DNA of 64,000 nt from Pedobacter quisquiliarum (GTDB lineage Bacteria; Bacteroidota; Bacteroidia; Sphingobacteriales; Sphingobacteriaceae): the NCBI RefSeq assembly GCF_014642175.1, contig NZ_BMIL01000007.1:124001-188000 (forward strand), written 5' to 3'. Positions 25,109 to 34,656 of this stretch are shown here, one piece after another (position 1 is the first letter of the stretch; each line of letters starts with the position of its first letter). Under the pieces are notes generated by a model. The model had not been told where the DNA came from. It saw only the letters and a list, made by a program, of their open reading frames with translations, and searched no databases. Made by a program: the position numbers and the translations under genes.

Positions 25109-26825
25109 AATCACAGCGTGGGTAGTATCGGCCATGCTCTTGCCCGCAGTATTGCAATTGGGCTGCTCAGGCCAGAAGTCGGCCATTGGTACTGGTGCTG
25201 CCACCGTGCAATCCACCGGTGCTGTTGAAGCCCGAAAGGGGATGGTGGTTACGGCAAGTGAATATGCCTCTCAGGTTGGTCTGGAGGTCTTGAAAAAAGG
25301 TGGTAATGCCGTTGATGCAACGGTTGCTGTGCAGTTTGCCCTGGCTGTGGTTTACCCAAATGCCGGTAATATTGGCGGCGGCGGATTTATGGTGTACCGT
25401 GCGGCATCTGGCGCGACCAGTACGCTGGATTACCGGGAGAAGGCTGCTTCAAAGGCTAGTCGGAATATGTATTTAGACGAAGCAGGTAACGCCATCGTAG
25501 AAAAAAGTTTGTATGGCAGTCTTGCTTCTGGTGTACCGGGTTCGGTTGCCGGCATGGTTGAGGCACACCAGAAATATGGAAAAATGAAGTGGGCAGACCT
25601 TGTGGAACCCGCAGTGCAGCTTGCGAAGAATGGATTTAAGATTTCCGCAAGACAAGCCCGTGAACTGAACGGTTTACAGGCACAATTGAAAAAGCTGAAT
25701 ACACTTGGTACGGCTTTGATTAAAGAACAATGGACAGCGGGAGATCTGCTGATCCAGCCAGAACTGGCCTTTACCATGGAGCAGATTCGCGATAAAGGCC
25801 GTGCCGGCTTCTACGAAGGTCCGGTGGCTGATGCTATTGTTACGCAGATGAACCGTGATGGTGGTATCATCTCCAAAGAAGATTTAAAAAACTATCAGGC
25901 GGTTTGGCGTGATGCCATCACCGGTACTTATAAAGACTTTAAGATTATTACCATGCCACCACCATCAAGTGGCGGTATTGCTTTGATTCAGCTACTGAAG
26001 TCGGTGGAGCCTTTTGCCTTGAAGCGCTGGGGTTTTAATAAGGATTCAACCGTACAGGTGATGGTGGAAGCAGAACGCAGGGTTTATGCTGATCGTGCTG
26101 CACATTTGGGTGACCCGGATTTTTATAAGGTCCCGACACGGACGTTAATGTCGGATGCCTATGTGAAGAAACGTATGGCTGACTTCAACTGGAACCGCGC
26201 AACCCCGAGTAGTGCCGTGTCAGCTGGAGCGATCAGTCCTGCGGAGCACGAAGAGACGACACACTTTTCCATTGTTGATGCGGAAGGAAATGCCGTTTCG
26301 AGTACGACGACGCTCAACGGGTCTTATGGTGCGGTGGTTGTTGTAAAGGGTGCGGGCTTTCTGTTGAACAACGAGATGGATGATTTTTCCGTGAAACCAG
26401 GTTCTCCAAATATGTACGGCTTAGTGGGTGGTGAAGCGAATTCTATTGCGCCAAACAAACGCATGTTAAGTTCCATGACGCCAACCATTCTGGAGAAAGA
26501 TGGCAAGTTATATATGGTTGTAGGTACCCCAGGTGGCTCAACCATCATTACTTCTGTTTTTCAGACCATACTGAATGTTGTAGAGTTTGATCAGGACATG
26601 CAGGCGGCGGTAGATGCAAAGAAATTCCACCACCAATGGCTGCCGGATGAAGTTGCGTTTGAGGCAGAGGCGATCGACAGTGTTACTGTTGAAAAGCTCA
26701 AAGCTAAAGGGTACAAGATGGTCCCGCGGGGCCCAATCGGACGTGTTGATGCAATCTTGAAAGTAAAGTCAGGTTACCAGGGCGGTGCGGATCCCAGAGG
26801 TGATGATAAAGCGATGGGTTTCTAG
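25086..26825 (+). CDS. ggt: Gamma-glutamyltransferase, predicted lipoprotein
   Basis: 579 aa from the ATG at 25086, chosen because it starts a lipoprotein signal (VLQLGC, lipid-modified Cys27) and leaves only a 23-bp overlap with the ligase gene. Family landmarks: GGNAVDATVAVQFALAVVYPNAGNIGGGGFMVY, then the autoprocessing site EETTHFS with Thr391 as the new N-terminal nucleophile of the small subunit, followed by NAVSSTTTLNGSYGA and the SSMTPTI oxyanion loop, and GTPGGSTI near the end. The enzyme hydrolyses or transfers the gamma-glutamyl group of glutathione-like compounds, here probably on the periplasmic face of a membrane. Translationally coupled to the ligase, with no obvious metabolic link. 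Confidence 0.92.
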   Translation: MQKVTRFRITAWVVSAMLLPAVLQLGCSGQKSAIGTGAATVQSTGAVEARKGMVVTASEYASQVGLEVLKKGGNAVDATVAVQFALAVVYPNAGNIGGGGFMVYRAASGATSTLDYREKAASKASRNMYLDEAGNAIVEKSLYGSLASGVPGSVAGMVEAHQKYGKMKWADLVEPAVQLAKNGFKISARQARELNGLQAQLKKLNTLGTALIKEQWTAGDLLIQPELAFTMEQIRDKGRAGFYEGPVADAIVTQMNRDGGIISKEDLKNYQAVWRDAITGTYKDFKIITMPPPSSGGIALIQLLKSVEPFALKRWGFNKDSTVQVMVEAERRVYADRAAHLGDPDFYKVPTRTLMSDAYVKKRMADFNWNRATPSSAVSAGAISPAEHEETTHFSIVDAEGNAVSSTTTLNGSYGAVVVVKGAGFLLNNEMDDFSVKPGSPNMYGLVGGEANSIAPNKRMLSSMTPTILEKDGKLYMVVGTPGGSTIITSVFQTILNVVEFDQDMQAAVDAKKFHHQWLPDEVAFEAEAIDSVTVEKLKAKGYKMVPRGPIGRVDAILKVKSGYQGGADPRGDDKAMGF

Positions 26826-26846
26826 ATTCATCGAAGGTTTAGTATA

Positions 26847-26886
26847 AACAAAAAGGGCATTCATTTTCATGGATGCCCTTTTTGTT
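26847..26886. terminator. Bidirectional terminator
   Basis: 14-bp stem AACAAAAAGGGCAT (26847-26860) with ATGCCCTTTTTGTT (26873-26886) and a 12-nt loop, between the convergent ggt and manganese catalase genes. Confidence 0.85.
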
Positions 26887-26901
26887 ATTTATTTAGGAAG
26901 G

Positions 26902-27846
26902 TTATTTAGCGGGTTCGCTATAGTCGCTCCATTGTGCAGTGCCTTTTGGCTCAGCGCTTTTAACTTCAGTGCTTCGCTCTTCACTAAGTTGTTTGTTTAG
27001 CTTTTCTGTTTGCGAAAGTTCTGATTTCTTGTTGTCGCCGGTTTCTGTAAGTCCTTTTGTTTCCTTAACATGTGCAACCGGATCTGCTACGTAATCCCAC
27101 TGCAAGCCCATATTCGGCATTTCACCTTCGTTCCATGGGCCACGAGGGCTCTTCTCTGGTGAAAGGTTAAAGTATTGCTGTGTAAAGCGTGGATCTGCCT
27201 GTAAAACACCTGGAGGGAAGTTTGGCTGGATTGTCGATAATGCCGCCTCGAACATTTTATAGTGGGCTACCTCACGGGTCATCAGGAAGGATAAAGTATC
27301 TTTTACATACGGGTCATCTGTGAATTTCATCAGGTGCTCATATACCAGTTTTGCTCTTGACTCAGAAGCAAGGTTACTTCTTAAATCTACGGTAAGATCA
27401 CCGTTAGAGTGAATGTAGGAAGCACACCATGGAATACCCTGACTGTTTCTTAGTGTAGGCCCACCGCCAGTGATGATCGGGAACTGTGGGTTGGCATGAA
27501 GTGCTGCGTGAATGATGTTCTCTTTAGCCGCTTTACCATCCAATACCTGCATGATCTCACTTTGATCAGCAGCATCTTTTAGTTCGCCGTTAACGCCTTT
27601 AAGTAACATCTGGATGGTCGCACCAACGATCTCCAGGTGAGAAAATTCTTCAGTCGCAATGTCCATTAGCATGTCGTACTTGTCTGGATGCGGCTGCTTG
27701 GCACCAAATGCCTGAGTAAAGTACTGCATGGCTGCGGCAAGCTCGCCGTTCTCGCCACCGAATTGTTCTAATAGGATATTTGCAAACGCTGGATCTGGTT
27801 TAGAAACGCGTGCATTAAATTGGAGGTCTTTTGAATGATGAAACAT
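26902..27846 (-). CDS. Manganese catalase
   Basis: 314-aa ferritin-fold dimanganese catalase that dismutates hydrogen peroxide. Metal ligands by family alignment from memory: Glu35 in GGENGEL, Glu67 and His70 in TEEFSHLE, then the later Glu in SESRAKLVYEHL and His in TREVAHYKMFEAAL. The C-terminal 50 residues are charged and Lys/Glu/Ser-rich (KKSELSQTEKLNKQLSEE), longer than the core. Cytoplasmic: no signal peptide. A near-perfect PerR-type palindrome lies 87 bp upstream of the start codon, consistent with peroxide control. Confidence 0.92.
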   Translation of the reverse strand: MFHHSKDLQFNARVSKPDPAFANILLEQFGGENGELAAAMQYFTQAFGAKQPHPDKYDMLMDIATEEFSHLEIVGATIQMLLKGVNGELKDAADQSEIMQVLDGKAAKENIIHAALHANPQFPIITGGGPTLRNSQGIPWCASYIHSNGDLTVDLRSNLASESRAKLVYEHLMKFTDDPYVKDTLSFLMTREVAHYKMFEAALSTIQPNFPPGVLQADPRFTQQYFNLSPEKSPRGPWNEGEMPNMGLQWDYVADPVAHVKETKGLTETGDNKKSELSQTEKLNKQLSEERSTEVKSAEPKGTAQWSDYSEPAK

Positions 27847-27933
27847 AGTTTTTCGCTTTAGGTTGATGTGTTAAATAGGTATTGTATTTTCTAAAACCGT
27901 TTAAACGCTGGATTAGTTTCGGTTTGTCTTTAT

Positions 27934-27948
27934 CTATAATGATTATAA
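27934..27948. promoter_or_regulatory. PerR/Fur-family-like operator
   Basis: CTATAATGATTATAA matches 14 of 15 positions of the PerR box TTATAATnATTATAA; the core TATAAT-G-ATTATA is a perfect palindrome. It lies upstream of the minus-strand manganese catalase gene (start 27846) and about 125 bp upstream of the plus-strand MarR promoter. The gap 27847-28122 holds no gene; no clear TAnnTTTG box for the catalase gene was found. Confidence 0.55.
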
Positions 27949-28071
27949 AGAGTGAGTTAATTGATATTGAATAGGTTAACTACCTGAATGCTGTGGCTAT
28001 AACTTTGCAAGTTGTGGAATTTGCGTGTCTGCGGCGCTTTAACAAAATACCTGAAATTTTATTTTTTGTTG

Positions 28072-28102
28072 TTTGTTTACAATCTTTTATTCGTTAGCTT
28101 TG
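28072..28102 (+). promoter_or_regulatory. Bacteroidota-type promoter of the MarR-fad operon
   Basis: TTTG at 28072-28075, 19-bp spacer, TAGCTTTG at 28095-28102: a full match to TTTG-N19-TAnnTTTG, 20 bp before the MarR gene ATG. Confidence 0.75.
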
Positions 28103-28122
28103 TTATGCAAGCATAGTAATTA

Positions 28123-28581
28123 ATGAAACAGCAGGAAACAGTAGATTATTTTTTAAAGGTCGTTTGGCAGAACGTTTCAAACGTTTACAACCAAATTGCT
28201 TCAGGTTTTGGGATTACGCAATCTATTGGTTACATGTTGATTAACATTGATAAGGAAGGGACGGCCGTTTCACAGTTGGCAGCATTGCTTGCGGTGAAGG
28301 CAACCAGCCTCTCCAGGATGTTGAATAACATGGAAGAGCTTGGTCTGATTTACCGGGAAGCATCCGAATGTGACAAGCGCTCAGTGAAGGTTTACCTGAC
28401 GGATTTTGGTCGCGAGAAGCGAAAGCTTGCCAAGGAGGTTGTGATAAATTTCAATGAGTACCTGGGGCAAAACCTCAGTGTACAGGAAAAGAATAATCTG
28501 ATTAAAACGCTGGAGAAGTTGAACAAACTCACATTAGCATATACAAGTACGATAGAAAATGATGAACAAAAGAATAAATAA
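28123..28581 (+). CDS. MarR family transcriptional regulator
   Basis: 152-aa winged-helix regulator. The DNA-binding helices are in AVSQLAALLAVKATSLSRMLNNMEELGLIYRE, followed by the wing CDKRSVKVYLTDFGREK, which is the classical MarR signature. The C-terminal helix mediates dimerisation. It is the first gene of the beta-oxidation operon and its last 23 bp overlap the fadN-like gene, so regulator and enzyme are translationally coupled. By context it probably represses or tunes fatty-acid degradation, with an acyl-CoA or related ligand; that is inference. Confidence 0.88.
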   Translation: MKQQETVDYFLKVVWQNVSNVYNQIASGFGITQSIGYMLINIDKEGTAVSQLAALLAVKATSLSRMLNNMEELGLIYREASECDKRSVKVYLTDFGREKRKLAKEVVINFNEYLGQNLSVQEKNNLIKTLEKLNKLTLAYTSTIENDEQKNK

Positions 28582-30922
28582 GGTCGCCGTGCTAGGCTCT
28601 GGCATTATGGGCTCTCGTATTGCCTGCCATTTTGCGAATATCGGGGTTGAAGTTTTATTGCTGGACATCCCTGCAAAGGAGGGTGACAAGAACGGCATTG
28701 TAAACAAAGCACTTGAAACTGCGGTGAAAACCAATCCTTCACCGGTTTACACGAAGTCTGTTGTCAACAAAATCACGACTGGAAACTTTGAGGATGACAT
28801 GAAGAAGATTTCCGCGTACGACTGGGTAATTGAGGTGGTTGTTGAGAATCTGGATATTAAAAAGCAGGTGTTTGAGCAGGTGGAACAACACCGTAAACCT
28901 GGCAGCATCATCTCGTCTAACACCTCGGGTATTCCGATTCACATGATGGCTGAAGGCAGATCTGAAGACTTCAAAGCTAATTTCTGCGGCACGCACTTTT
29001 TTAATCCACCACGTTATCTACGCTTGCTGGAAATTATTCCAACGCCATATACCAATCCTGAGCTGGTCGATTTCCTGATGCATTATGGTGATAAATTCCT
29101 GGGCAAGACGACCGTGCTTTGCAAGGATACACCTGCGTTCATTGCCAACCGTGTTGGGGTATATTCCATTATGGCGTTACTGCATCTGGTAGAAAAAATG
29201 GACCTGACCGTTGAGGAGGTAGATAAATATACTGGTCCAGCATTGGGCAGACCGAAATCAGCAACTTTCCGTACGACGGATGTAGTTGGTTTGGATACCA
29301 TGATTAAAGTGGCAAAAGGTCTTTACGACAACTGCCCGGAAGATAAAGCACACGAGCTTTTCAAATTGCCGGAGTACGTGGCAAAGATGGAGCAAAACAA
29401 CTGGCTAGGAGATAAAACCAGTCAGGGTTTTTATAAGAAGACTAAAACACCGGAGGGTAAAACTGAGATCCTTGCTTTGGATCTGAAGACCTTAACATAC
29501 AAACCCCAGGTGAAGGTGAAGTCGGCCACGCTCGACATGACCAAATCTATTGATAATGTGCGCGAAAGAATGAAAGTCTTCGCGGCAGGCCGTGATAAAG
29601 CCGGTGAATTGTTCAGGGCTTCATTCTTCGGTTTGTTTGAGTATGTGTCAGACCGCATACCAGAGATTTCGAATGAGCTGTACCGCATTGATGATGCCAT
29701 GCGTGCAGGTTTTGGATGGGAGCTCGGGCCGTTTGAGGTTTGGGATGCTGTAGGCATTACCGAAGCTGTTGAGGGCATGCGCAAGTATGGCCACGTCGCG
29801 GCACCATGGGTACATGAAATGCTTGCTGCTGGGCACACCTCATTCTATAAGGTAGCAGAAGGTATTAAGCTGTACTACGATATTCCATCGAAAAGTTATG
29901 TTCCTGTTCCAGGAGCGGAAGCCTTCATTGTGCTGGATAATCTACGTGCTAAGCAGACACTATGGAAGAATGCGGGCGCATCGATTATAGATCTTGGCGA
30001 TGGCATTCTGAACGTAGAGTTTCATTCGAAGATGAACACGATTGGCGGAGATACACTTCAGGCCATAAATAAAGCTATTGACATGGCGGAAAAAGATTAT
30101 CGTGGTTTGGTGATCGGCAATGATGGTGCGAACTTTTCTGCTGGTGCGAATGTCGGTATGATCTTCATGATGGCCGTAGAGCAGGAGTGGGACGAGTTGA
30201 ATATGGCGATCCGGATGTTCCAGAACACCTCTATGCGCATCCGTTATTCTTCAATTCCGGTAGTTGTTGCGCCGCATAATCTAACGCTGGGCGGCGGCTG
30301 CGAATTCAGTCTCCATGCAGATCATGTTCAGCTGAACGCAGAGACTTACATGGGACTGGTTGAATTTGGCGTTGGCGTGATCCCCGGTGGGGGTGGTACC
30401 AAAGAATTCGCCCTACGTGCTTCAGATGAGTTTAAGAGCGAGCAGATTGCGCAAAATGTACTTAAAGAAAGATTCCTAACGATCGGAATGGCGAAGGTTT
30501 CTACTTCGGCGGAAGAAGCATTTGACTTAGGTTACCTGCAGCAAGACAAATATTCGATTTCTATGAACCGGAGCCGTCTTATTGCCGACGCAAAAGCGAA
30601 AGCGATTGAACTTGCAGAGGCTGGGTACACCATGCCTGTGAAAAGAAAAGATATTAAGGTGCTTGGTAAGCAGGGTCTTGGGATCGTATATGCGGGTGCG
30701 AACAGCATGTATTCCGGTAAATACATCTCAGAACACGATAAGAAAATTTCAGAGAAGCTGGGTTACGTTTTATGTGGCGGCGATCTGTCGGCACCTACCG
30801 AAGTTACTGAGCAGTACTTGCTTGATCTGGAAAGAGAAGCTTTCCTGTCTTTATGCGGGGAACGAAAAACGTTGGAACGTATTCAAAGTATTGTAACCAA
30901 GGGTAAGCCACTTCGAAATTAA
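28559..30922 (+). CDS. fadN: 3-hydroxyacyl-CoA dehydrogenase/enoyl-CoA hydratase (FadN type)
   Basis: 787-aa bifunctional beta-oxidation enzyme. The NAD-binding HCDH domain comes first (VAVLGSGIMGSRIACHFA Rossmann motif; SSNTSGIPI; FCGTHFFNPPRYLRLLEIIP; KDTPAFIANRVG). A second HCDH C-terminal half follows (IDDAMRAGFGWELGPFEVWD), then a crotonase domain at about 470-700 (NFSAGANVGM, GGGCEFSLHAD, LVEFGVGVIPGGGGTKE). This order, dehydrogenase before hydratase, is that of B. subtilis FadN and the reverse of E. coli FadB. Two adjacent ATG codons (28559 and 28562) are equally plausible starts, both inside the MarR gene. Followed by thiolase after 27 bp. Confidence 0.9.
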   Translation: MMNKRINKVAVLGSGIMGSRIACHFANIGVEVLLLDIPAKEGDKNGIVNKALETAVKTNPSPVYTKSVVNKITTGNFEDDMKKISAYDWVIEVVVENLDIKKQVFEQVEQHRKPGSIISSNTSGIPIHMMAEGRSEDFKANFCGTHFFNPPRYLRLLEIIPTPYTNPELVDFLMHYGDKFLGKTTVLCKDTPAFIANRVGVYSIMALLHLVEKMDLTVEEVDKYTGPALGRPKSATFRTTDVVGLDTMIKVAKGLYDNCPEDKAHELFKLPEYVAKMEQNNWLGDKTSQGFYKKTKTPEGKTEILALDLKTLTYKPQVKVKSATLDMTKSIDNVRERMKVFAAGRDKAGELFRASFFGLFEYVSDRIPEISNELYRIDDAMRAGFGWELGPFEVWDAVGITEAVEGMRKYGHVAAPWVHEMLAAGHTSFYKVAEGIKLYYDIPSKSYVPVPGAEAFIVLDNLRAKQTLWKNAGASIIDLGDGILNVEFHSKMNTIGGDTLQAINKAIDMAEKDYRGLVIGNDGANFSAGANVGMIFMMAVEQEWDELNMAIRMFQNTSMRIRYSSIPVVVAPHNLTLGGGCEFSLHADHVQLNAETYMGLVEFGVGVIPGGGGTKEFALRASDEFKSEQIAQNVLKERFLTIGMAKVSTSAEEAFDLGYLQQDKYSISMNRSRLIADAKAKAIELAEAGYTMPVKRKDIKVLGKQGLGIVYAGANSMYSGKYISEHDKKISEKLGYVLCGGDLSAPTEVTEQYLLDLEREAFLSLCGERKTLERIQSIVTKGKPLRN

Positions 30923-30949
30923 CTATTCTAAAACATTAAAAGAGCAAAC

Positions 30950-32125
30950 ATGGAAGCATATATCATAGCCGGATACCGGACTGCAGTAGGGAAAGCACCT
31001 CGTGGTGTGTTTCGCTTCACCAGGGCAGATGACCTGGCTGCAGACGTTGTAAGGGCATTAGTGGCATCAGTGCCAAATTTAGATAAAGAACAGATTGATG
31101 ATGTTATTGTGGGTAATGCCACGCCGGAAGCGGAACAGGGCCTGAACATCGGCCGTATGATTTCGCTGATGGGACTGGATACGGAGAAAGTTCCGGGTGT
31201 TACGGTAAACCGTTACTGTGCATCAGGATTGGAAACCATAGCGATGGCTGTCGCAAAGATCAAAAGCGGTATGGCCGACTGTATCGTTGCAGGTGGTGTT
31301 GAGGTGATGTCTGGTATGCCTTTCGGCGGATGGAAGCTGGTGCCAAATCCCGAGGTTGCGAAAAAGAACCCGGATTGGTACTGGGGGATGGGCCTTACTG
31401 CGGAAGCGGTAGCAAGTGAATACAAGATTAGCCGCGAGGACCAGGATGCTTTTGCCTACCAGTCGAATATGCGTGCAGTAGAAGCCATCAAAAACGGTCA
31501 CCTGCAGGCTGGTGTGTTGCCGATTACGGTTAACGAGAACTATCTGGATGAGCACATGAAAAAGCAAACCAGAAGTTATGTCGTGGATACCGATGAGGGG
31601 CCGAGGGCAGATACAACCATTGAGAAGCTGGCTAAGCTAAAGCCTGTGTTTGCTGCGGATGGCTCGGTAACGGCGGGAAACTCCTCGCAAACTTCAGATG
31701 GTGCGGCATTCGTGCTGGTTGTTTCTGAAAAGAAAATGAAGGAACTTGGTGTGGAGCCGATTGCCAGACTGGTAAGTTACAGCGTTGCAGGTGTGCCACC
31801 GAGGGTGATGGGTATTGGTCCGATTGCGGCAATTCCGAAAGCACTGAAGATGGCTGGAATGAAGCTGGATCAAATGAACCTGATCGAGTTGAACGAGGCT
31901 TTCGCTTCACAGTCACTGGCGATTGTTCGTGAGCTGGGCATCAACACCGATATTTTAAATGTGAATGGTGGTGCTATTGCTTTAGGGCACCCACTGGGTT
32001 GTTCGGGCGCTAAACTGTCCGTGCAGCTGTTCAATGAACTGAAAAGAAGAGATGAGAAATATGGTATGGTAACCATGTGCGTGGGCACAGGCCAGGGTGC
32101 AGCGGGAATCTTCGAAATGTTATAA
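30950..32125 (+). CDS. fadA: Acetyl-CoA C-acyltransferase (thiolase, FadA type)
   Basis: 391-aa thiolase that releases acetyl-CoA in the last step of beta-oxidation. Nucleophile Cys90 in NRYCASGLE; base pair His347 in [16 protein letters not shown] and Cys377 in [12 protein letters not shown]; the NEAFA motif is present ([10 protein letters not shown]). Length is standard. Lies 27 bp after fadN and 42 bp before the acyl-CoA dehydrogenase in the same operon. Confidence 0.93.
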   Translation: MEAYIIAGYRTAVGKAPRGVFRFTRADDLAADVVRALVASVPNLDKEQIDDVIVGNATPEAEQGLNIGRMISLMGLDTEKVPGVTVNRYCASGLETIAMAVAKIKSGMADCIVAGGVEVMSGMPFGGWKLVPNPEVAKKNPDWYWGMGLTAEAVASEYKISREDQDAFAYQSNMRAVEAIKNGHLQAGVLPITVNENYLDEHMKKQTRSYVVDTDEGPRADTTIEKLAKLKPVFAADGSVTAGNSSQTSDGAAFVLVVSEKKMKELGVEPIARLVSYSVAGVPPRVMGIGPIAAIPKALKMAGMKLDQMNLIELNEAFASQSLAIVRELGINTDILNVNGGAIALGHPLGCSGAKLSVQLFNELKRRDEKYGMVTMCVGTGQGAAGIFEML

Positions 32126-32167
32126 TCTTAAAAAACAGATGAGCTTGCTCAATTAAATATTACAAGT

Positions 32168-33958
32168 ATGGACACTACAGACAAAAAAACAATAAAAGGA
32201 GGCGAATTCTTAATTTCCGAAACGACTTATCAGGATGTATTTATCCCAGAGGAGTTTGATGAAGAACAGGTGATGATTGCGCAGACTTGCCGTGATTTCC
32301 TGACGGCAGAGGTATTCCCGAATCTGGACCGCATTGATGCGCAGGAAGAGGGTTTGATGCAGTCGCTTTTGGAAAAAGCAGGTGAGTTGGGTATTTTAGG
32401 TGTTTCCATCCCCGAAGAATTCGGCGGCTTTGGTAAAAACTTCAATACCTCCATGCTGGTTGCCGACATTATCGGCGCGGGGCATTCGTTTGCTGTGGCT
32501 TTGTCTGCCCATACTGGAATTGGTACCCTGCCGATCCTGTACTATGGAAATGAAGCGCAAAAGGCGAAATACATTCCGAAATTAGGAACGGGTGAATGGA
32601 AAGCTTCTTATTGCTTAACAGAACCGAATGCGGGATCTGATGCAAACTCCGGCCGTACAAAAGCCAAACTTTCTGAAGATGGAAAACACTACATCATCAA
32701 CGGGCAGAAGATGTGGATCACCAACGGTGGTTTCGCTGATATCTTCATCGTGTTTGCGAAAATTGATGATGACAAGAACTTAACGGCCTTTATTGTAGAA
32801 CGTGATTTCGGTGGCATCACCATGAATCCGGAAGAACACAAAATGGGTATTAAAGGTTCTTCAACCCGCCAGGTGTTCTTTAACGATTGCCATGTGCCAG
32901 TTGAAAACATGCTTTCCGATCGTGAAAATGGATTTAAGATAGCTGTAAACATTCTGAATATTGGCCGTATCAAACTTGCCGCTGCTGCTATTGGCGCTTC
33001 AAAAAAGGTGATTGATCATGCGATCAACTACTCCAATGAACGTGTACAGTTTGAACGTGTGATATCGAAATACGGTGCAATCAGACATAAACTTGCTGAA
33101 ATGGCAACAAAGGTTTACGCTGTGGAAAGTGCAGCTTACCGTGCGGGGCAGAATATTGATGATGCCTACGATGCACTAGTTGCCGGCGGTATGGATGCAA
33201 GTAAAGCAAAATTGAAGTCCACGGAGCAGTTTGCTGTAGAATGCGCAATCTTGAAAGTTTGGGGTTCTGAAGCATTGGACTATGTGGTGGATGAAGGTGT
33301 GCAGGTTTATGGCGGTATGGGCTTTTCAGCCGATGCACCGATGGACCGTGCCTACCGCGATGCCCGTATCAATCGGATTTTCGAGGGTACAAACGAAATT
33401 AACCGCCTGCTTACTGTCGATATGATGTTGAAGCGTGCGATGAAAGGGGAGTTAGACCTGATGACGCCTGCAACGGCAGTCGCATCTGAACTGATGTCTA
33501 TCCCGGATTTCGGTGAGCCAGATGATACCTTGTTCGCTGCGGAGAAGAAGATCATTGAAAATCTTAAAAAAGCAACCCTGATGGTCGCTGGATCTGCAGT
33601 TCAGAAACTGATGATGAGCCTTTCCAAAGAGCAGGAGATTTTAATGAACATTGCCGACATGGCCAGTTACGTATATGTAGCAGAATCGGCCATGTTGAGA
33701 ACCGAGAAGTTGGTGAGCCTGCGTGGTGAAGCAGCTTGCGAAGGCCAGTTGAACATGATGCGCATATACTTTGTAGAAGCAGTGGAAGCTGTTGCAAAGG
33801 CTGGTAAAGAAGCACTATGGGCCTTTGGTGAAGGTGATGAGCTACGCATGATGCTTGTAGGCTTACGCAGATTTACGAAAATGGAACCATTTAACGTGAA
33901 AGCGGCAAGACAAGCAGTTGCGCAAGAACTCATTGCAGCAAACAAATACTGCTACTAA
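32168..33958 (+). CDS. fadE: Acyl-CoA dehydrogenase (FadE-like, long form)
   Basis: 596-aa flavoprotein. The ACAD core spans about 35-420: EEFGGFGKNF, CLTEPNAGSDANS FAD-binding motif, ITNGGFADIFIVFAK, and the catalytic base Glu406 in RIFEGTNEINRLL. A C-terminal extension of about 170 residues (FAAEKKIIENLKKATLMVAG onward) matches the long VLCAD/FadE-like class found with fadN and fadA in Firmicutes. It performs the first oxidation of long-chain acyl-CoA. Last gene of the operon, followed by a terminator. Confidence 0.92.
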   Translation: MDTTDKKTIKGGEFLISETTYQDVFIPEEFDEEQVMIAQTCRDFLTAEVFPNLDRIDAQEEGLMQSLLEKAGELGILGVSIPEEFGGFGKNFNTSMLVADIIGAGHSFAVALSAHTGIGTLPILYYGNEAQKAKYIPKLGTGEWKASYCLTEPNAGSDANSGRTKAKLSEDGKHYIINGQKMWITNGGFADIFIVFAKIDDDKNLTAFIVERDFGGITMNPEEHKMGIKGSSTRQVFFNDCHVPVENMLSDRENGFKIAVNILNIGRIKLAAAAIGASKKVIDHAINYSNERVQFERVISKYGAIRHKLAEMATKVYAVESAAYRAGQNIDDAYDALVAGGMDASKAKLKSTEQFAVECAILKVWGSEALDYVVDEGVQVYGGMGFSADAPMDRAYRDARINRIFEGTNEINRLLTVDMMLKRAMKGELDLMTPATAVASELMSIPDFGEPDDTLFAAEKKIIENLKKATLMVAGSAVQKLMMSLSKEQEILMNIADMASYVYVAESAMLRTEKLVSLRGEAACEGQLNMMRIYFVEAVEAVAKAGKEALWAFGEGDELRMMLVGLRRFTKMEPFNVKAARQAVAQELIAANKYCY

Positions 33959-33979
33959 TCAGCGATAAAGGCATACGCT

Positions 33980-34014
33980 CCGCCGTCCTGCATGAATTTG
34001 CAGGGCGGTTTTTT
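33980..34014 (+). terminator. Terminator of the fad operon
   Basis: CCTGCA/TGCAGG (33987-33992 with 33999-34004) extended by CCGC/GCGG across a small bulge, loop TGAATT, then TTTTTT at 34009-34014. Confidence 0.85.
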
Positions 34015-34039
34015 GTTTGTTGTTAAAAAAGGTTAAAAA

Positions 34040-34070
34040 TTGTTCTCTCGCATATAAAAGACTATTTTTG
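34040..34070 (+). promoter_or_regulatory. Promoter of the FKBP pair
   Basis: TTG at 34040-34042, 20-bp spacer, TATTTTTG at 34063-34070, 5 bp before the first ATG. The leader would be nearly absent. Confidence 0.6.
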
Positions 34071-34075
34071 CTGAT

Positions 34076-34639
34076 ATGTTCAGAAATGCCCTTTTTCTTG
34101 CTTGTGCCGTCCTATGCGTAGTGATGTCGTCATGCGGTGATGTGGTAGAATATAACCAAAAGATGCAACTTGAGGTGGACGTGGATTCCATTGATCGCTT
34201 CATCAGTAAAAACAACCTCACTTTTACCAGGCACCGAACTGGTTTGTACAGCCAGATTTTACAAGCTGGAGGAGGGGATTATGAAATTGAAGCAGACGAT
34301 GACATCCTGGTAAACTACACGGGCAAAATGCTTAACGGCGTAATTGTTGAACGGGGCGACTCTGTGAAGTTGAAGTATTCCGGAATGATTGAAGGTTGGA
34401 GAGTAGGGCTGCCTATGATTAAGCCAGGTGGTTCGATCAGACTGCTGATTCCTTCAGCGCTGGCTTATACCGATAAACAAGTTGGCTTAATTCCACCAAA
34501 CTCAAACCTGGACTATGTGATTGTACTGAGAGCGATTTACCGTAAAGGCCAATTATTGCCCGGCACGATGCCTAATGACCCGGATGGTGATCCTGCAACC
34601 AATGATGGCGGTGGTGTAACGCTTGAACCTGACTACTAA
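34076..34639 (+). CDS. FKBP-type peptidyl-prolyl isomerase, lipoprotein
   Basis: 187-aa lipoprotein: signal with lipobox VMSSC (Cys about 20). The FKBP fold is visible as DDDILVNYTGKMLNGVIVERGDS, IEGWRVGLPMIKPGGSIRLLIPSALAY and IPPNSNLDYVIVLRAI, matching the GW-L--M--G motif of active isomerases. A Pro/Asp/Gly-rich tail closes the protein. Probably assists folding of envelope proteins. Followed after 17 bp by a second, longer FKBP-like lipoprotein gene. Confidence 0.82.
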   Translation: MFRNALFLACAVLCVVMSSCGDVVEYNQKMQLEVDVDSIDRFISKNNLTFTRHRTGLYSQILQAGGGDYEIEADDDILVNYTGKMLNGVIVERGDSVKLKYSGMIEGWRVGLPMIKPGGSIRLLIPSALAYTDKQVGLIPPNSNLDYVIVLRAIYRKGQLLPGTMPNDPDGDPATNDGGGVTLEPDY

Positions 34640-34656
34640 AAATACAATTTAAATAA

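Noticed and set aside
28000..28007. TAACTTTG box upstream of the MarR gene
   Set aside because: No TTTG at proper spacing and a full-consensus promoter lies closer at 28072-28102.
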